Positions 41,139-51,320 of a stretch of DNA of 64,000 bases are shown here, one piece after another. The DNA is from Paludibacteraceae bacterium. GTDB lineage: Bacteria; Bacteroidota; Bacteroidia; Bacteroidales; Paludibacteraceae. The position numbers were made by a program, and so were the translations under genes. The stretch is from contig JAFSTO010000071.1 in the NCBI GenBank assembly GCA_017450435.1, forward strand, positions 1 to 64,000, read 5' to 3'. How positions within the stretch are numbered: position 1 is the first letter of the stretch; each line of letters starts with the position of its first letter. A model generated the notes under the pieces. It was not told the origin of the DNA. It ran no database searches and saw only the letters and a list, made by a program, of their open reading frames with translations.

Positions 41139-44100
41139 ATGCGAAAATTCTTTCCTACCCTACTTGTCTGTCTGATGAGTATGAGCCTGTTTGCGCAGAC
41201 CATGTCATTGTCAGGCGGCGCAACATCACTGCGAGGAGTGATAGTTGACGAAAACGACAACCACGCCCTATCCGGCATCAAAGTGTCCCTCGCCAACCAG
41301 AACATTGCCACCACGACAAACGCCAACGGTGAGTTTGCACTTATCTATTTGGAGCCGATGGACGAGGAGGTAATTATTGAAGGCGACGGTTACGTGTCAG
41401 ACATCATCCTTGTCAGCATCGAGGAAGGTAAGACTACCGACCTTGGCAACATCTCTCTAAAGCAGGACATCCGGCGTGAGATGCAAGACGAGATTATCCT
41501 CAACCTCTCGGAAGCCGACCTTAACGATGATGAGGGTAAGTCACAATCGATGGCAAGCGGCATGTCGGCATCGGTGGACGTGTTTAATAACACCACTGCA
41601 TTTGCTTGGTCGTCCGCTCGTTACCGCAACCGCGGCTACGCCCAGTCAGACGAGGTAACCTACATCAACGGCATCGCCTTCAACGGCGCAGAACGCGGCA
41701 CCTTCAACTACTCTGCTCTCGGTGGCTTAAACGACGCCAGCCGCAACAAAGAGGTAGTGAACGGAATCGAAGCAAACAACTTCACATTCGGTTCTATTGG
41801 TCAGGCCACCAATATCCAGATGAGCGCCACCAATTATGCACAGGGATGGAAAGTAGGCGTAGCAGCCACCAACAGGAACTACAAAGGTCGCGTAACAGCC
41901 ACCTACGCCAGCGGAATGCTTGAGAACGGCTGGGCTTTTGTTGGTCAGATAGCAATGCGCTACGCTCCCGCAACAAAGCTGAACATCATCGGTTCAGGTA
42001 GCGACTATATGTCGTTGGGCTACTTCTTCTCGGCAGAGAAACGCTGGGGAGACCGCCACCGTCTCTCGCTTCTCACCTTCGGTGCGCCGACGATGCGCGG
42101 ACAGAGCGGGGCAGTGACGCAAGAGGTTTATACCCTATACGGCAGCAATTACTACAACCCCTATTGGGGCTTCCAACAGGGCAAGGTACGTAACTCGCGC
42201 GAAGTACACTCGTACGACCCGACACTGATAGCCTCATACGAGTGGAAGATAACAGACAAACACGTGCTGAAGATTGGCGTAGGCGCTCACTACTCTCTAT
42301 ACAGCAACTCCGCGCTCACGTTCTTCAACGCTCCGGACCCTCGCCCCGACTACTATCGCAATATGCCATCGTTCTATTGGGACGGTCAGTTCGACAACCA
42401 CGGCAATTGGGTTGACAAGACATGGACTCACACCGGCGCCTACGACGGCACCTACGACCACTGGGACGGCGCAGCGCTGGGTAGCCAATGGACAGCCAAC
42501 GACGGCAGATTAATAGGTCCGACTATCGACCCGGCTTCGTACAACGCATTGGTTGATGCGTGGAAGTCGCGCGACCCGCAGACGACACAAATCAACTGGG
42601 ATAACCTATATGCCGCCAACTACGCCAACAACGCAACCAATCCCGGCAGTTCTGCCAAATATATGGTAGAGCGCAGACATAACGACATCCGCGAAGCGAC
42701 AGCCAACATCCTTTACACTAACGACGTGGTTGATCATCTTCACCTCACCGCCGGCCTGGAGATGCGCAGCTCGCAGGGCGTACACTATAAGTCAGTAGAT
42801 GACCTGCTCGGAGCACAACAATGGATTGACGTTGACCCGTTTGCCGACCGTGACTTGAAAGAGTTGGCTGCAAACATCGGATTATCACAAGACCAGATTG
42901 ACCATGTCCGCCAAAACGATGTAGCCAATCCTAACAAGGTGGTGAAAGACGGCAACAAGTTCGGCTACGACTATGATATAAACATAACCGGAGTGAAACT
43001 CTGGGCACAAAACGAGTGGCACTGGAACGAGGTTGACCTTTATTATGCATTGCAATTCAACGTATCGGAGTTTGACCGCACCAGTCGCATGTTAAACGGA
43101 CGAGCATATTACCTTGCTAACCGCCTTGACGACAAATCAGACGCATATTACTACCTTGGTCCGCAATATAAGAACATTCTCAACGGCACGTTCTATTCAT
43201 CTTACCGTGGTTATCAGCATGTTTTCTTTGACCCGTCGTTCAAGATAGGTGCGACCTATCGCATAGATGGTCATAACAAACTGCGTGTCAACGCTCTTGC
43301 CCAGACCACTCCTCCATTGGCTCGCGATGCATATCTCTCACCTCGTGTACACGACCGTGCCATCTCCAGCATCTATACTCACGACCGTGCGCGTAACCTG
43401 AGTGAGTTCTACGCAGCTTCAGAGAAACGCGTATCAGCCGACCTCACGTACGAATTCACCTACCCCATTGTCCGTGGTCGTATCACCGCCTACTACACCC
43501 AAATGTGGAACGGCACGGAGCTTAACGGCTACTATGATGACGAGGTTCGCACTTTTGTAAACCAGTCGCTTACGGGCATCAACCGCCGCCATGTAGGCGT
43601 AGAGGCTGCCGCAGCAGTGAAATTAGGCAAATACTTCACCCTTACCCCCGTGGTAGCATACGGTGACTTCCGCTACACCTCCGACGCAATGGCTGTAACC
43701 AGCGCCGAGAACGGAATGGCAATGGAAGACAACGCAGACGGCAACGTATATGAAGTGACCGACAAAGTGCTAATCAATGGTCTGCACGTAGCCAGCGGTC
43801 CACAACTCAACGCATCACTCAAGCTGTCGTTCTTCCATCCGAAGATGTGGTTTGCAGATATCACCATTTCTTACTTCGACAAGAATTATCTTGACTACGC
43901 TCCGTCTCGCCGAATGTACGGCTTGTACTACGGTCAGCGTTGGTCCGCTGACGGTACCGGCTCGCTTGTCAACGGCTCATACGCTTCGGCTAACGCTATT
44001 CGCAAGGACGAGGCAGGTAACGTCGTTACCGACAAATATGGTACCCCACTCTTTGCGGAAGACCCAAGCCGCAACGATGGTCTGTCAATCTACCATTTGT

Positions 44101-44405
44101 TTTCCGACCAAGAAAGTCTTGTTGACAGCAAGGTATGGAATCGCTTTATGATTGATGCCTCTGTAGGCAAGCTCATCTACCTGCCTAATCGTCAGTCGCT
44201 GAGCATCAACCTGTCGGTCAGCAACCTGACCAACAACACTCACATGAAGACCGGCGGCTACCAACAGGCTCGTCTGCCGAGAGGAACACAAGGAATGGAC
44301 GCAAAAGGAACATCATACATAACACCTAACGTGTATAAGTTCCCTGCTAAATACTACTACGCTTGGGGTGTAAACTTCTTCCTCAGCGCTACATACAAGT
44401 TCTAA
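41139..44405 (+). CDS. TonB-dependent outer-membrane receptor
   Basis: A 1088-residue protein. A signal peptide (LLVCLMSMSLFAQ) is followed by a carboxypeptidase-regulatory-like domain (LRGVIVDENDNHALSGIKVSLANQNIATTTNANGEF, about 30-110), a plug (about 130-250, with TYINGIAFNGAERGTFNYSAL) and a large beta-barrel ending FFLSATYKF with the terminal aromatic. There is no SusC-style signature motif and the partner gene is not SusD: 29 nt downstream lies a DUF5689 lipoprotein. The substrate is unknown. Confidence 0.88.
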   Translation: MRKFFPTLLVCLMSMSLFAQTMSLSGGATSLRGVIVDENDNHALSGIKVSLANQNIATTTNANGEFALIYLEPMDEEVIIEGDGYVSDIILVSIEEGKTTDLGNISLKQDIRREMQDEIILNLSEADLNDDEGKSQSMASGMSASVDVFNNTTAFAWSSARYRNRGYAQSDEVTYINGIAFNGAERGTFNYSALGGLNDASRNKEVVNGIEANNFTFGSIGQATNIQMSATNYAQGWKVGVAATNRNYKGRVTATYASGMLENGWAFVGQIAMRYAPATKLNIIGSGSDYMSLGYFFSAEKRWGDRHRLSLLTFGAPTMRGQSGAVTQEVYTLYGSNYYNPYWGFQQGKVRNSREVHSYDPTLIASYEWKITDKHVLKIGVGAHYSLYSNSALTFFNAPDPRPDYYRNMPSFYWDGQFDNHGNWVDKTWTHTGAYDGTYDHWDGAALGSQWTANDGRLIGPTIDPASYNALVDAWKSRDPQTTQINWDNLYAANYANNATNPGSSAKYMVERRHNDIREATANILYTNDVVDHLHLTAGLEMRSSQGVHYKSVDDLLGAQQWIDVDPFADRDLKELAANIGLSQDQIDHVRQNDVANPNKVVKDGNKFGYDYDINITGVKLWAQNEWHWNEVDLYYALQFNVSEFDRTSRMLNGRAYYLANRLDDKSDAYYYLGPQYKNILNGTFYSSYRGYQHVFFDPSFKIGATYRIDGHNKLRVNALAQTTPPLARDAYLSPRVHDRAISSIYTHDRARNLSEFYAASEKRVSADLTYEFTYPIVRGRITAYYTQMWNGTELNGYYDDEVRTFVNQSLTGINRRHVGVEAAAAVKLGKYFTLTPVVAYGDFRYTSDAMAVTSAENGMAMEDNADGNVYEVTDKVLINGLHVASGPQLNASLKLSFFHPKMWFADITISYFDKNYLDYAPSRRMYGLYYGQRWSADGTGSLVNGSYASANAIRKDEAGNVVTDKYGTPLFAEDPSRNDGLSIYHLFSDQESLVDSKVWNRFMIDASVGKLIYLPNRQSLSINLSVSNLTNNTHMKTGGYQQARLPRGTQGMDAKGTSYITPNVYKFPAKYYYAWGVNFFLSATYKF

Positions 44406-44434
44406 AAATGTTGAACATCTAAGCACCTATTGTT

Positions 44435-45517
44435 ATGAAAAGACATTATATATATCCGGCAGTAGCGGCATTCATTCTTCTTGTGTCGTGCAATGCACCT
44501 GTTCCCGAAGAGAACAAGCTGTTTGTCAGCGAAAGCGACGCCGCAGCTGCAACGCATACTATCAACGAGTTGCTTGACCAATATATGGTTGAGAATGACT
44601 TCACCCCTGTCCGCACCAACGATGGCGGCGCAGGCTTGTATATGATTGACTCCATCCCGTCCGAGGGTCCGGATATTATCATCCGCGGCCGAGTAGTAAC
44701 CGAAGATTACGCCGGCAACTTCTATAAGACCATCGTCATACAAGACGCTGCTCATCCAGAGCAGGGCTTGCGAATATCCGTTGATATGAGTAATGCGGGA
44801 GGACAGTACGCTATAGGCCAGCTGATGAATATCCGCGTTAACGGTTTGTCTATCGGCAAATACGCTAACCAGCCGCAACTATGCGTGCCGTCATACAATG
44901 ATAATATATACGCCTATCACGCCGGTCAGAAAGTAGGCTGGGCTCCCGGACGTATTCCCGCAGCACGCTTTGCAAAAGCCGTCACACTGATTGGTCTGCC
45001 GGATAAGAGCAAGATTGACACGATAGAAATAACCATTCCCGAGATAAAAGCCTTGGCTGACAAAGTGAAAGCAGACGGAATGTTTATCCGCATTAAGAAT
45101 GTCCGCTTCAACGGCAAGGACAGCGACGGCACCGATCTCAATCCGTCTCTTGACCCCAGTGATCCCAACTTGCAGTTCGACAACTACTCCAACACTTTTG
45201 CTCCGTCCACCGGCAATGTGGGATTTCCTCGGTCAAGGCAGATAGAGGATAATAATGGTAATATCTTCTATGTTTCCACCAGCGAATACGCTAAGTTCGC
45301 CTATGCCCTTATCCCTTGTAGCACTTACGAAGGCAGCGTTACGGGCGTTCTCGGCTATTATCAGGACAAAGCGAGCGGTGCCGGCGATGACACGAACTGG
45401 AGTCTCTCTATCAGTTCGCTCGCAGCCCTTAACCTCGTTGACGATGAGGGAAACGCATGGGACTACAACAACCCGCGCTATTGGAACAAAGGCGCAGATA
45501 ATAATAGTTGTAAGTAA
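44435..45517 (+). CDS. DUF5689 lipoprotein, partner of the TonB receptor
   Basis: A 360-residue lipoprotein with signal MKRHYIYPAVAAFILLVSC (Cys19). The DUF5689-like core includes IIIRGRVVTEDYAGNFYKTIVIQD and LRISVDMSNAGGQYAIGQLMNIRVNGLSIGKY, an OB-fold-like arrangement, ending with GSVTGVLGYY. It has the position usually occupied by a SusD-type lid lipoprotein and may likewise bind ligand at the surface. Its stop overlaps the cvpA start by one base (TAATG). Confidence 0.75.
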   Translation: MKRHYIYPAVAAFILLVSCNAPVPEENKLFVSESDAAAATHTINELLDQYMVENDFTPVRTNDGGAGLYMIDSIPSEGPDIIIRGRVVTEDYAGNFYKTIVIQDAAHPEQGLRISVDMSNAGGQYAIGQLMNIRVNGLSIGKYANQPQLCVPSYNDNIYAYHAGQKVGWAPGRIPAARFAKAVTLIGLPDKSKIDTIEITIPEIKALADKVKADGMFIRIKNVRFNGKDSDGTDLNPSLDPSDPNLQFDNYSNTFAPSTGNVGFPRSRQIEDNNGNIFYVSTSEYAKFAYALIPCSTYEGSVTGVLGYYQDKASGAGDDTNWSLSISSLAALNLVDDEGNAWDYNNPRYWNKGADNNSCK

Positions 45518-46002
45518 TGCTTGATATAATCATTCTTTTACCTTTGGTTTACGGACTCGCGCGTGGCATCATGCGCGGGTTCTTTAAGGAAATAGTGGCA
45601 GTGTTCGGACTGCTGATTGCGTTTGTATTCGCCAAACTGTTTGCCGACGACCTTGCACCGGCAGTGCAATCGTGGTTTACATGGGAGACTGACCTAAGCA
45701 GAACAGTAGCTTTTCTCATTATTTTCTTTGCCGTAACAATAGTTCTTAATCTCATAGCTTGGCTGATGACCAAACTGCTTAAAGCAATAAATCTGGGTTG
45801 GTTAGACAGAATGGGCGGAGCATTTGTAGGATTGTTCAAATGGGCATTTATCGTATCTATTATCATCAACTGCGTGGAGTTCTTAGACAGTCACTTTCAT
45901 ATTATCGAACCGTCTGTGAAAGCAGAATCATACACCTATAAACCTGTAGAAAAGATTGCCTCAGTCTTTCTTGCCGCTTGGGATAAAGCAACAGACGACT
46001 AA
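45517..46002 (+). CDS. CvpA-family membrane protein
   Basis: A 161-residue inner-membrane protein with four predicted transmembrane helices and the family start MLDIIILLPLVYGLARGIMRGFFKEI, followed by AVFGLLIAFVFAKLF and LDRMGGAFVGLFKW. CvpA proteins are linked to colicin V production, purine metabolism and envelope stress in other bacteria; the molecular role is unsettled. One-base overlap with the upstream DUF5689 gene suggests coupling. Confidence 0.88.
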   Translation: MLDIIILLPLVYGLARGIMRGFFKEIVAVFGLLIAFVFAKLFADDLAPAVQSWFTWETDLSRTVAFLIIFFAVTIVLNLIAWLMTKLLKAINLGWLDRMGGAFVGLFKWAFIVSIIINCVEFLDSHFHIIEPSVKAESYTYKPVEKIASVFLAAWDKATDD

Positions 46003-46069
46003 TGCTTAAAATCACCTCTAAGAAAAGGCTTATTCAAAACAGTTCATCTCCAACAGTTTATTATTTTCG

Positions 46070-46489
46070 ATGCACTACTATCTCTCCCTTGGCAGCAATA
46101 TCGGCGAGCGTGAGTACACTATTCGCAAGGCAGTATCATTACTGAATGAACGCGCAGGCATAGTCCTGCGCGTCTCTTCGTTTTTCTACTCCGAGCCGTG
46201 GGGATTTGAATCAACGAACCAATTTGCCAATATCGCTCTGCTCCTGCAAAGCGACTTGTTGCCACAAAACTTATTAACCACAACGCAAGCAATAGAGCGC
46301 GAGCTTGGCAGGACGCACAAAACAATCGACCGCTGCTATCACGACCGCACAATAGATATCGACCTGCTGCAATGCTTCGATGACACAGGTCAAGAGCTGC
46401 ATGTAAACACCACAACTCTTACCTTGCCACACCCGCTGATGAACGAGCGCGACTTTGTAACACAACCATTGCAGGAACTGAAAGATTGA
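46070..46489 (+). CDS. folK: Hydroxymethyldihydropteridine pyrophosphokinase
   Basis: Transfers pyrophosphate from ATP to 6-hydroxymethyl-dihydropterin in folate synthesis. The 139-residue protein has SLGSNIGERE at the start, SSFFYSEPWGFESTNQFANIAL, then IERELGRT and DRTIDIDLLQ. The end LPHPLMNERDFVTQPLQEL is also canonical, so the gene is complete although slightly short. Its last 35 bp are copied just downstream (46493-46527). Confidence 0.93.
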   Translation: MHYYLSLGSNIGEREYTIRKAVSLLNERAGIVLRVSSFFYSEPWGFESTNQFANIALLLQSDLLPQNLLTTTQAIERELGRTHKTIDRCYHDRTIDIDLLQCFDDTGQELHVNTTTLTLPHPLMNERDFVTQPLQELKD

Positions 46490-46527
46490 AAGCTTGTAAC
46501 TCAACCATTGAGGGAACTGAAAGATTG
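46454..46527 (+). repeat. Imperfect tandem duplication of the folK 3' end
   Basis: 46454-46488 and 46493-46527 are 35-bp copies with four mismatches, separated by 4 bp. The second copy lies between the folK stop and the prfC promoter. Confidence 0.8.
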
Positions 46528-46559
46528 TTTGCACAATTCGGAAAAAAGCAGTACCTTTG
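46528..46559 (+). promoter_or_regulatory. Promoter of prfC
   Basis: TTTG (46528-46531), 20 nt, TACCTTTG (46552-46559), 70 nt before the ATG. It begins immediately after the duplicated folK segment. Confidence 0.78.
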
Positions 46560-46629
46560 CAAAAGATTTGAAAAATAAACAACTCGTATATAAAACAATA
46601 AACCGTACATTGTAAATCGTCTTTTTTAT

Positions 46630-48288
46630 ATGTCTTTACAAGAAGAAATATCCCGCCGCCGCACCTTCGCCATTATTTCCCACCCTGATGCAGGTAAGAC
46701 AACATTGACCGAGAAACTGCTGCTCTATGGAGGAGCCATACACGTAGCCGGTGCAGTCAAGTCGAACAAGATTCGCAAGACAGCCACCTCCGACTGGATG
46801 GAAATAGAGAAACAGCGCGGTATATCTGTTGCAACATCTGTAATGGGGTTTGAATACACTCCTCAAAGCAATCAGATAACAGGTGTGAGCGGTCAACCGA
46901 TAACATATAAAATCAACATTCTCGACACTCCGGGTCACCAAGACTTCGCAGAAGACACCTTCCGCACACTGACCGCCGTTGATTCGGTTATTATTGTTAT
47001 TGACGCCGCCAAAGGTGTAGAGACCCAGACCCGCCGTCTAATGCAGGTCTGCCGTATGCGTAAGACACCGGTGATGGTATTCATCAACAAGATGGACCGT
47101 GAGGGTAAAGACCCGTTTGATTTGCTTGACGAGATAGAAGCAGAGCTTGGCATCAATGTCACTCCACTCTCCTGGCCCATCAACTCCGGCCAACGCTTCA
47201 AAGGAGTATATAACATTTTCCAGCGCACCTTAGACCTTTATACTCCTGACAAAACCCATGTGACCGAATCAATACGTTACGATGACATTAACAATCCTGA
47301 AATAGACTCGTTGGTTGGTAACGCTGATGCCGACAAACTGCGTCAGGACCTCGAACTGATAACCGAAGTCTATCCCGCCTTCCGCGGCGAAGCTTCAGAC
47401 GATAGTTGTCAGCAATACCTCTCCGGCGACTTAGCTCCCGTTTTCTTCGGTTCCGCTCTGAACACCTTCGGTGTAAAAGAACTGTTGGAATGTTTTGTAC
47501 AGATAGCACCATCTCCGCGTCCGGTGCAAGCAGAGGAACGTCAAGTAGTGCCTACAGAAGAAAGTTTCAGCGGGTTTGTATTTAAGATACACGCCAATAT
47601 GGACCCTAACCACCGCTCGTGTATTGCTTTCGTCAAGGTGTGCTCCGGTCGCTTCGAACGTAATGTCTATTACAAACACATGCGTCTCGACCAAAAGATG
47701 CGTTTTTCGGCTCCTACAGCGTTCATGGCACAGAAAAAAGAGACGGTTGACGAAGCTTACGCCGGAGATATAGTGGGTCTGCCGGACACGGGAAACTTCA
47801 AGATTGGTGACACCATCACCTCCGGTGAAACACTTCACTTCAAAGGTCTGCCCAGTTTTTCACCTGAACTATTCAAATATATAGAAAACGCAGACCCTAT
47901 GAAGCAGAAGCAGCTTGACAAAGGTGTTAACCAACTGATGGACGAGGGCGTGGCTCAGCTCTTTGTCAACCAAGCCACAGGGCGCAAGATTATCGGCACC
48001 GTAGGTCAGCTGCAGTTTGAGGTTATCCAGTATCGTCTTGAACACGAGTATCAGGCCAAGTGTCGCTGGGAGCCAATCAACCTATACAAGGCGTGCTGGA
48101 TAGAGTGCGACCCGGACAATATGCAAGAAGCAGAGCAGGAACTGGCGTTATTCAAAAAACGCAAGGCACAATACCTTGCGTTTGATAAAGAAGGGCGCGA
48201 CGTGTTTCTCGCAGACTCGGCATATCTCCTTCAGATGGCTCAGCAGGACTATAAGCACATCCGTTTCCACTTTACCAGTGAATTTTAA
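46630..48288 (+). CDS. prfC: Peptide chain release factor 3
   Basis: GTPase that recycles RF1/RF2 from the ribosome. The 552-residue protein has G1 [16 protein letters not shown], the switch region [21 protein letters not shown]3 [12 protein letters not shown] and G4 NKMDREG, followed by the RF3-type C-terminal domains ([17 protein letters not shown]). [14 protein letters not shown] is diagnostic of RF3 against EF-G. It has its own promoter. Confidence 0.95.
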   Translation: MSLQEEISRRRTFAIISHPDAGKTTLTEKLLLYGGAIHVAGAVKSNKIRKTATSDWMEIEKQRGISVATSVMGFEYTPQSNQITGVSGQPITYKINILDTPGHQDFAEDTFRTLTAVDSVIIVIDAAKGVETQTRRLMQVCRMRKTPVMVFINKMDREGKDPFDLLDEIEAELGINVTPLSWPINSGQRFKGVYNIFQRTLDLYTPDKTHVTESIRYDDINNPEIDSLVGNADADKLRQDLELITEVYPAFRGEASDDSCQQYLSGDLAPVFFGSALNTFGVKELLECFVQIAPSPRPVQAEERQVVPTEESFSGFVFKIHANMDPNHRSCIAFVKVCSGRFERNVYYKHMRLDQKMRFSAPTAFMAQKKETVDEAYAGDIVGLPDTGNFKIGDTITSGETLHFKGLPSFSPELFKYIENADPMKQKQLDKGVNQLMDEGVAQLFVNQATGRKIIGTVGQLQFEVIQYRLEHEYQAKCRWEPINLYKACWIECDPDNMQEAEQELALFKKRKAQYLAFDKEGRDVFLADSAYLLQMAQQDYKHIRFHFTSEF

Positions 48289-48323
48289 CGGACACTTCTA
48301 AAAAGAGGTTAATATCCGATTTT

Positions 48324-48959
48324 TTACTCGAACAACCGGCTGCCAATCCTCACCATATTAGCTCCTTCACGGATAGCCATTTGGTAGTCGTCCGACATTC
48401 CCATCGATAGTATTCCCCCACCGGGGAACAATGTCTTGAACAAAGTCGCAACAGTGCGGAAATCCTGCCTGATGCGACTTTCGTCATCAGTATGAGAAGC
48501 CATTGCCATCAAGCCACGTACAGCCACGCCCTGCGGTGGAGCGGCGATTACCTGACGAAGAGTATCAACATCAGATACCGAAAACCCTGTTTTCGTTTCC
48601 TCCTGCGCCACGTGCAACTCAAGCAATACATTTACCGTTCTGCCACAGCGAACAGCTTCCTTGCTGATACACTCCAAGAGATGAACGGAGTCAACCGACT
48701 GAATGAGATACACGAACGGAACTAACTGGCGGACCTTATTAGTCTGAAGATGTCCGATAAAGTGCCAACGTATATCAGCCGGCAGTGCTTCCTTCTTCTG
48801 CAACATTTCTTGCAAGCGGCTCTCCGCAAAGTCACGCTCCCCTGCGTCATACACCGCCTCAGTCTCTTCAAGCGAGTGATACTTGGTCACACAGACAAGA
48901 GTGACATCGTCAGGTAACGTGCGTCTTACTTCAGCAATATTGGATAATACAGATTTCAA
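48324..48959 (-). CDS. YggS-family PLP homeostasis protein
   Basis: A cytosolic PLP-binding protein (PLPBP/YggS) that keeps vitamin B6 and amino-acid pools in balance. The 211-residue protein has the PLP lysine in LVCVTKYHS (Lys26), FAESRLQEM in place of the usual GENRVQE, WHFIGHLQTNKVR, KTGF and LSMGMSDDYQMAIREGANMVRIGSRLF. The start is TTG (48959), supported by GAGGAAGC just upstream; no in-frame ATG lies near and the family begins in this region. It converges with prfC across 35 bp that contain only a weak hairpin. Confidence 0.9.
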   Translation of the reverse strand: MKSVLSNIAEVRRTLPDDVTLVCVTKYHSLEETEAVYDAGERDFAESRLQEMLQKKEALPADIRWHFIGHLQTNKVRQLVPFVYLIQSVDSVHLLECISKEAVRCGRTVNVLLELHVAQEETKTGFSVSDVDTLRQVIAAPPQGVAVRGLMAMASHTDDESRIRQDFRTVATLFKTLFPGGGILSMGMSDDYQMAIREGANMVRIGSRLFE

Positions 48960-49056
48960 AGCTTCCTCAAATAAAACGGAATTATAATTTCCAACGGATT
49001 TATACGGATTGATTACGAATCGAATGAGACAGCTCCAATTATAGCGCCTTTCCTGA

Positions 49057-49518
49057 TTATTCTTGCTCCGATTTTGTGTCTGCTATAGCGAAATCATAAA
49101 AATCAAGAATCAGCGTCTCGGCAATCGTATGAATACTATAGTCAGAAGCCGTGCCGCCAAGGTTCTTCTCCAAAGCTTGCAAAGCCGACTGAACACTCCA
49201 CGCCTGCACGAGGAAGAGGTTAGCCACCTTCTTTTCTTTCAGTTGCTCGCCGTCTCCTTCCAACGAGGTATAAATAACCTTAGCCTTGTAGAACTTGTCG
49301 GCATTGGGATTATCAGATGTAAACACATCAACATATTTCACTTTCTTTATGTCACACTCCGGCAGTCCGTCATGACTATATACGGAGACTGCCTCAATGA
49401 TACGTGACTCAGCATCGGCATAGTTAAGTGCGCGACACAGATATACTTCCTTTGCTTTTTGCAACTTGCCGTCGCCTATTTCTTTGGCATACGACACTTT
49501 CGTTTCATAAAAAATCAT
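49057..49518 (-). CDS. DUF4494 protein
   Basis: A 153-residue protein of the Bacteroidetes DUF4494 family: MIFYETKVSYAKEIGDGKLQKAKEVYLCRALNYADAESRIIE (split), with a later KVANLFLVQAWSVQSALQAL. The Y-E-C-K-like start and the AEARI-like motif are typical. No function is known; homologues in phages and in Bacteroides genomes are reported only as conserved hypotheticals. It sits 26 nt downstream of the U32 peptidase gene in transcription order and 97 nt before yggS-like. Confidence 0.8.
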   Translation of the reverse strand: MIFYETKVSYAKEIGDGKLQKAKEVYLCRALNYADAESRIIEAVSVYSHDGLPECDIKKVKYVDVFTSDNPNADKFYKAKVIYTSLEGDGEQLKEKKVANLFLVQAWSVQSALQALEKNLGGTASDYSIHTIAETLILDFYDFAIADTKSEQE

Positions 49519-49544
49519 ATTGTCAATAAGTTATTTTCAACATA

Positions 49545-51305
49545 TTACGCATCTTCCGCCACAAGCATCATCTCACACCGCTTACAATCGGTCTGAATAC
49601 GCAGCAGTGTTTTTCCTGTTCTCAAAAAAGTAGGACGATGAGACGCCGTCGGACTATTCTTCTTGCAACACCCAAGCTCATACAGAATGCAATATTTGCA
49701 GGTCATAAGCGCCTCGGGTAATACACTGTTATTACCCGTATAAGGCACTGAATGTTCTATTGTAGTAATGCAACTGTATTTATCAGCGGCAGCCGAAGAC
49801 ATGGTATCCTGCGTTGTCAAAGAGAACTGCGAGAGGAAGTGCTCTGTCAGCCTTCGACGACAATCGTTCAAGAAAGCAGCTGATAGGAAAAGCGGCTGCG
49901 ACCACCGAACAGAAATATTCTCAGCCACAAGAGGTGTACCACCTAACTTAGAGAGCTGCTGCTTCAACACAGCTTCTGCGCGTTCAGGATTGCTTGCAAC
50001 AGTCTTCTCACAATCAAAGACGAGCGACACTCCATCGCCGTTTGCACTTTTATCCTCTGAGTCCGACAAAGTATGCATTGACATTTGAATGCCGTTTAAA
50101 CACTCTTCAAACGTTATTTGAACGGGTAGTTTACGGATAGCTGCCTTGTCACCCGATATCTGCCTGTTGAACTCCGCATCATAATTACGATACACTGCCG
50201 TTCCTTTTCTTGCATCTATCTTCGCTCCGGGTTGCCAGTACATGCCGACTCCGTCATAAGTCAGACCATCGCCATTATGCAGAGCCTTGCCGGCAATTAG
50301 TCCCTCCGGCAAAGGAGCATAACCTATCAATTCACCTGTTGATTTAGGTGTAAGTTGATTAACCAGATTATCCGGTCTTGTGAAAGAAAAGTATTCCGTT
50401 GAACCGCGGTGAAAAGTCTTCTCAGGGTCAGGCTGAAAGTTCAGCTCTACTCTTCCGCGAGCCGTGCGTCTGCAGCCCAGATGCTCTAATAACCGGTTAT
50501 AGTAAGCCGTGATGTTTCTGACGTAGGAAATATCTTTCAAGCGTCCTTCAATCTTCAGTGTTGTTACCCCTGTCTGTAGCAGTTCCTTGAGATGAGCAGA
50601 GCGGTCAAGGTCGTAGAGCGAGAGGATATGCCGGTCCTTTGCTATCAACTGCTTCTTTTCATCCAATATATCATACGGTAACCTACACATCTGTGCGCAC
50701 TCGCCTCTGTTGGCAGATCTGCCGCATACAGCTTCGCTTAAGAAACAGCGTCCTGAATATGAAACACACAAGGCACCATGCACAAAAGCCTCCAACTCGC
50801 AAGTGGTGTTTGCCCTGATGTCAGTTATCTCATTATAGGACAACTCGCGTGCCAGCACCACCCTGCGAAAGCCCATCTTTTCCAAAGCCTGCACCTGTTC
50901 CACTGTGCGGTTGTCACACTGCGTAGAAGCGTGCAGACGGATACCATCATCCGTTCCTGAGAAATCGCCGGTAGAGAGCAGCATGCGTGCCAGACGCAAA
51001 TCCTGAATGATAAGCGCGTGTACACCTATGCGCTTGCAGCCGTATGCTATTCGCAGCGCCTCGTCATACTCATCATCCTTGAGAAGCGTGTTCAGGGTCA
51101 CCAATACGCGCACCTGCCATAGGCGAGCATAGTCAACAAGTGCGGCAATATCTTCTATGGTATTGCCGGCATCCTTACGCGCCCCGAACGCCGGACCACC
51201 TATATAAACGGCGTCCGCACCTGCATCAATAGCGGCGCGCCCCACCTCTACGTTCTTGGCCGGCGAAAGAAGCTCTATCGGTAAACTATGTGATGGAACA
51301 GACAT
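49545..51305 (-). CDS. U32-family peptidase-like protein (RlhA-type)
   Basis: A 586-residue protein. The U32 barrel starts IELLSPAKNVEVGRAAIDAGADAVYIGG and includes EAFVHGALCVSYSGRCFLSE and GECAQMCRLPYDI with conserved cysteines. The C-terminal region (DUF3656-like) is followed by a Cys cluster (CKYCILYELGCCKK and CKRC). This arrangement resembles E. coli RlhA, which with iron and prephenate hydroxylates C2501 of 23S rRNA, rather than a true protease. Members in Bacteroidetes are annotated as collagenase-like peptidases. It lies 15 nt downstream of ftsY and may share its transcript. Confidence 0.87.
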   Translation of the reverse strand: MSVPSHSLPIELLSPAKNVEVGRAAIDAGADAVYIGGPAFGARKDAGNTIEDIAALVDYARLWQVRVLVTLNTLLKDDEYDEALRIAYGCKRIGVHALIIQDLRLARMLLSTGDFSGTDDGIRLHASTQCDNRTVEQVQALEKMGFRRVVLARELSYNEITDIRANTTCELEAFVHGALCVSYSGRCFLSEAVCGRSANRGECAQMCRLPYDILDEKKQLIAKDRHILSLYDLDRSAHLKELLQTGVTTLKIEGRLKDISYVRNITAYYNRLLEHLGCRRTARGRVELNFQPDPEKTFHRGSTEYFSFTRPDNLVNQLTPKSTGELIGYAPLPEGLIAGKALHNGDGLTYDGVGMYWQPGAKIDARKGTAVYRNYDAEFNRQISGDKAAIRKLPVQITFEECLNGIQMSMHTLSDSEDKSANGDGVSLVFDCEKTVASNPERAEAVLKQQLSKLGGTPLVAENISVRWSQPLFLSAAFLNDCRRRLTEHFLSQFSLTTQDTMSSAAADKYSCITTIEHSVPYTGNNSVLPEALMTCKYCILYELGCCKKNSPTASHRPTFLRTGKTLLRIQTDCKRCEMMLVAEDA

Positions 51306-51320
51306 CAGGTCACACTCCGA

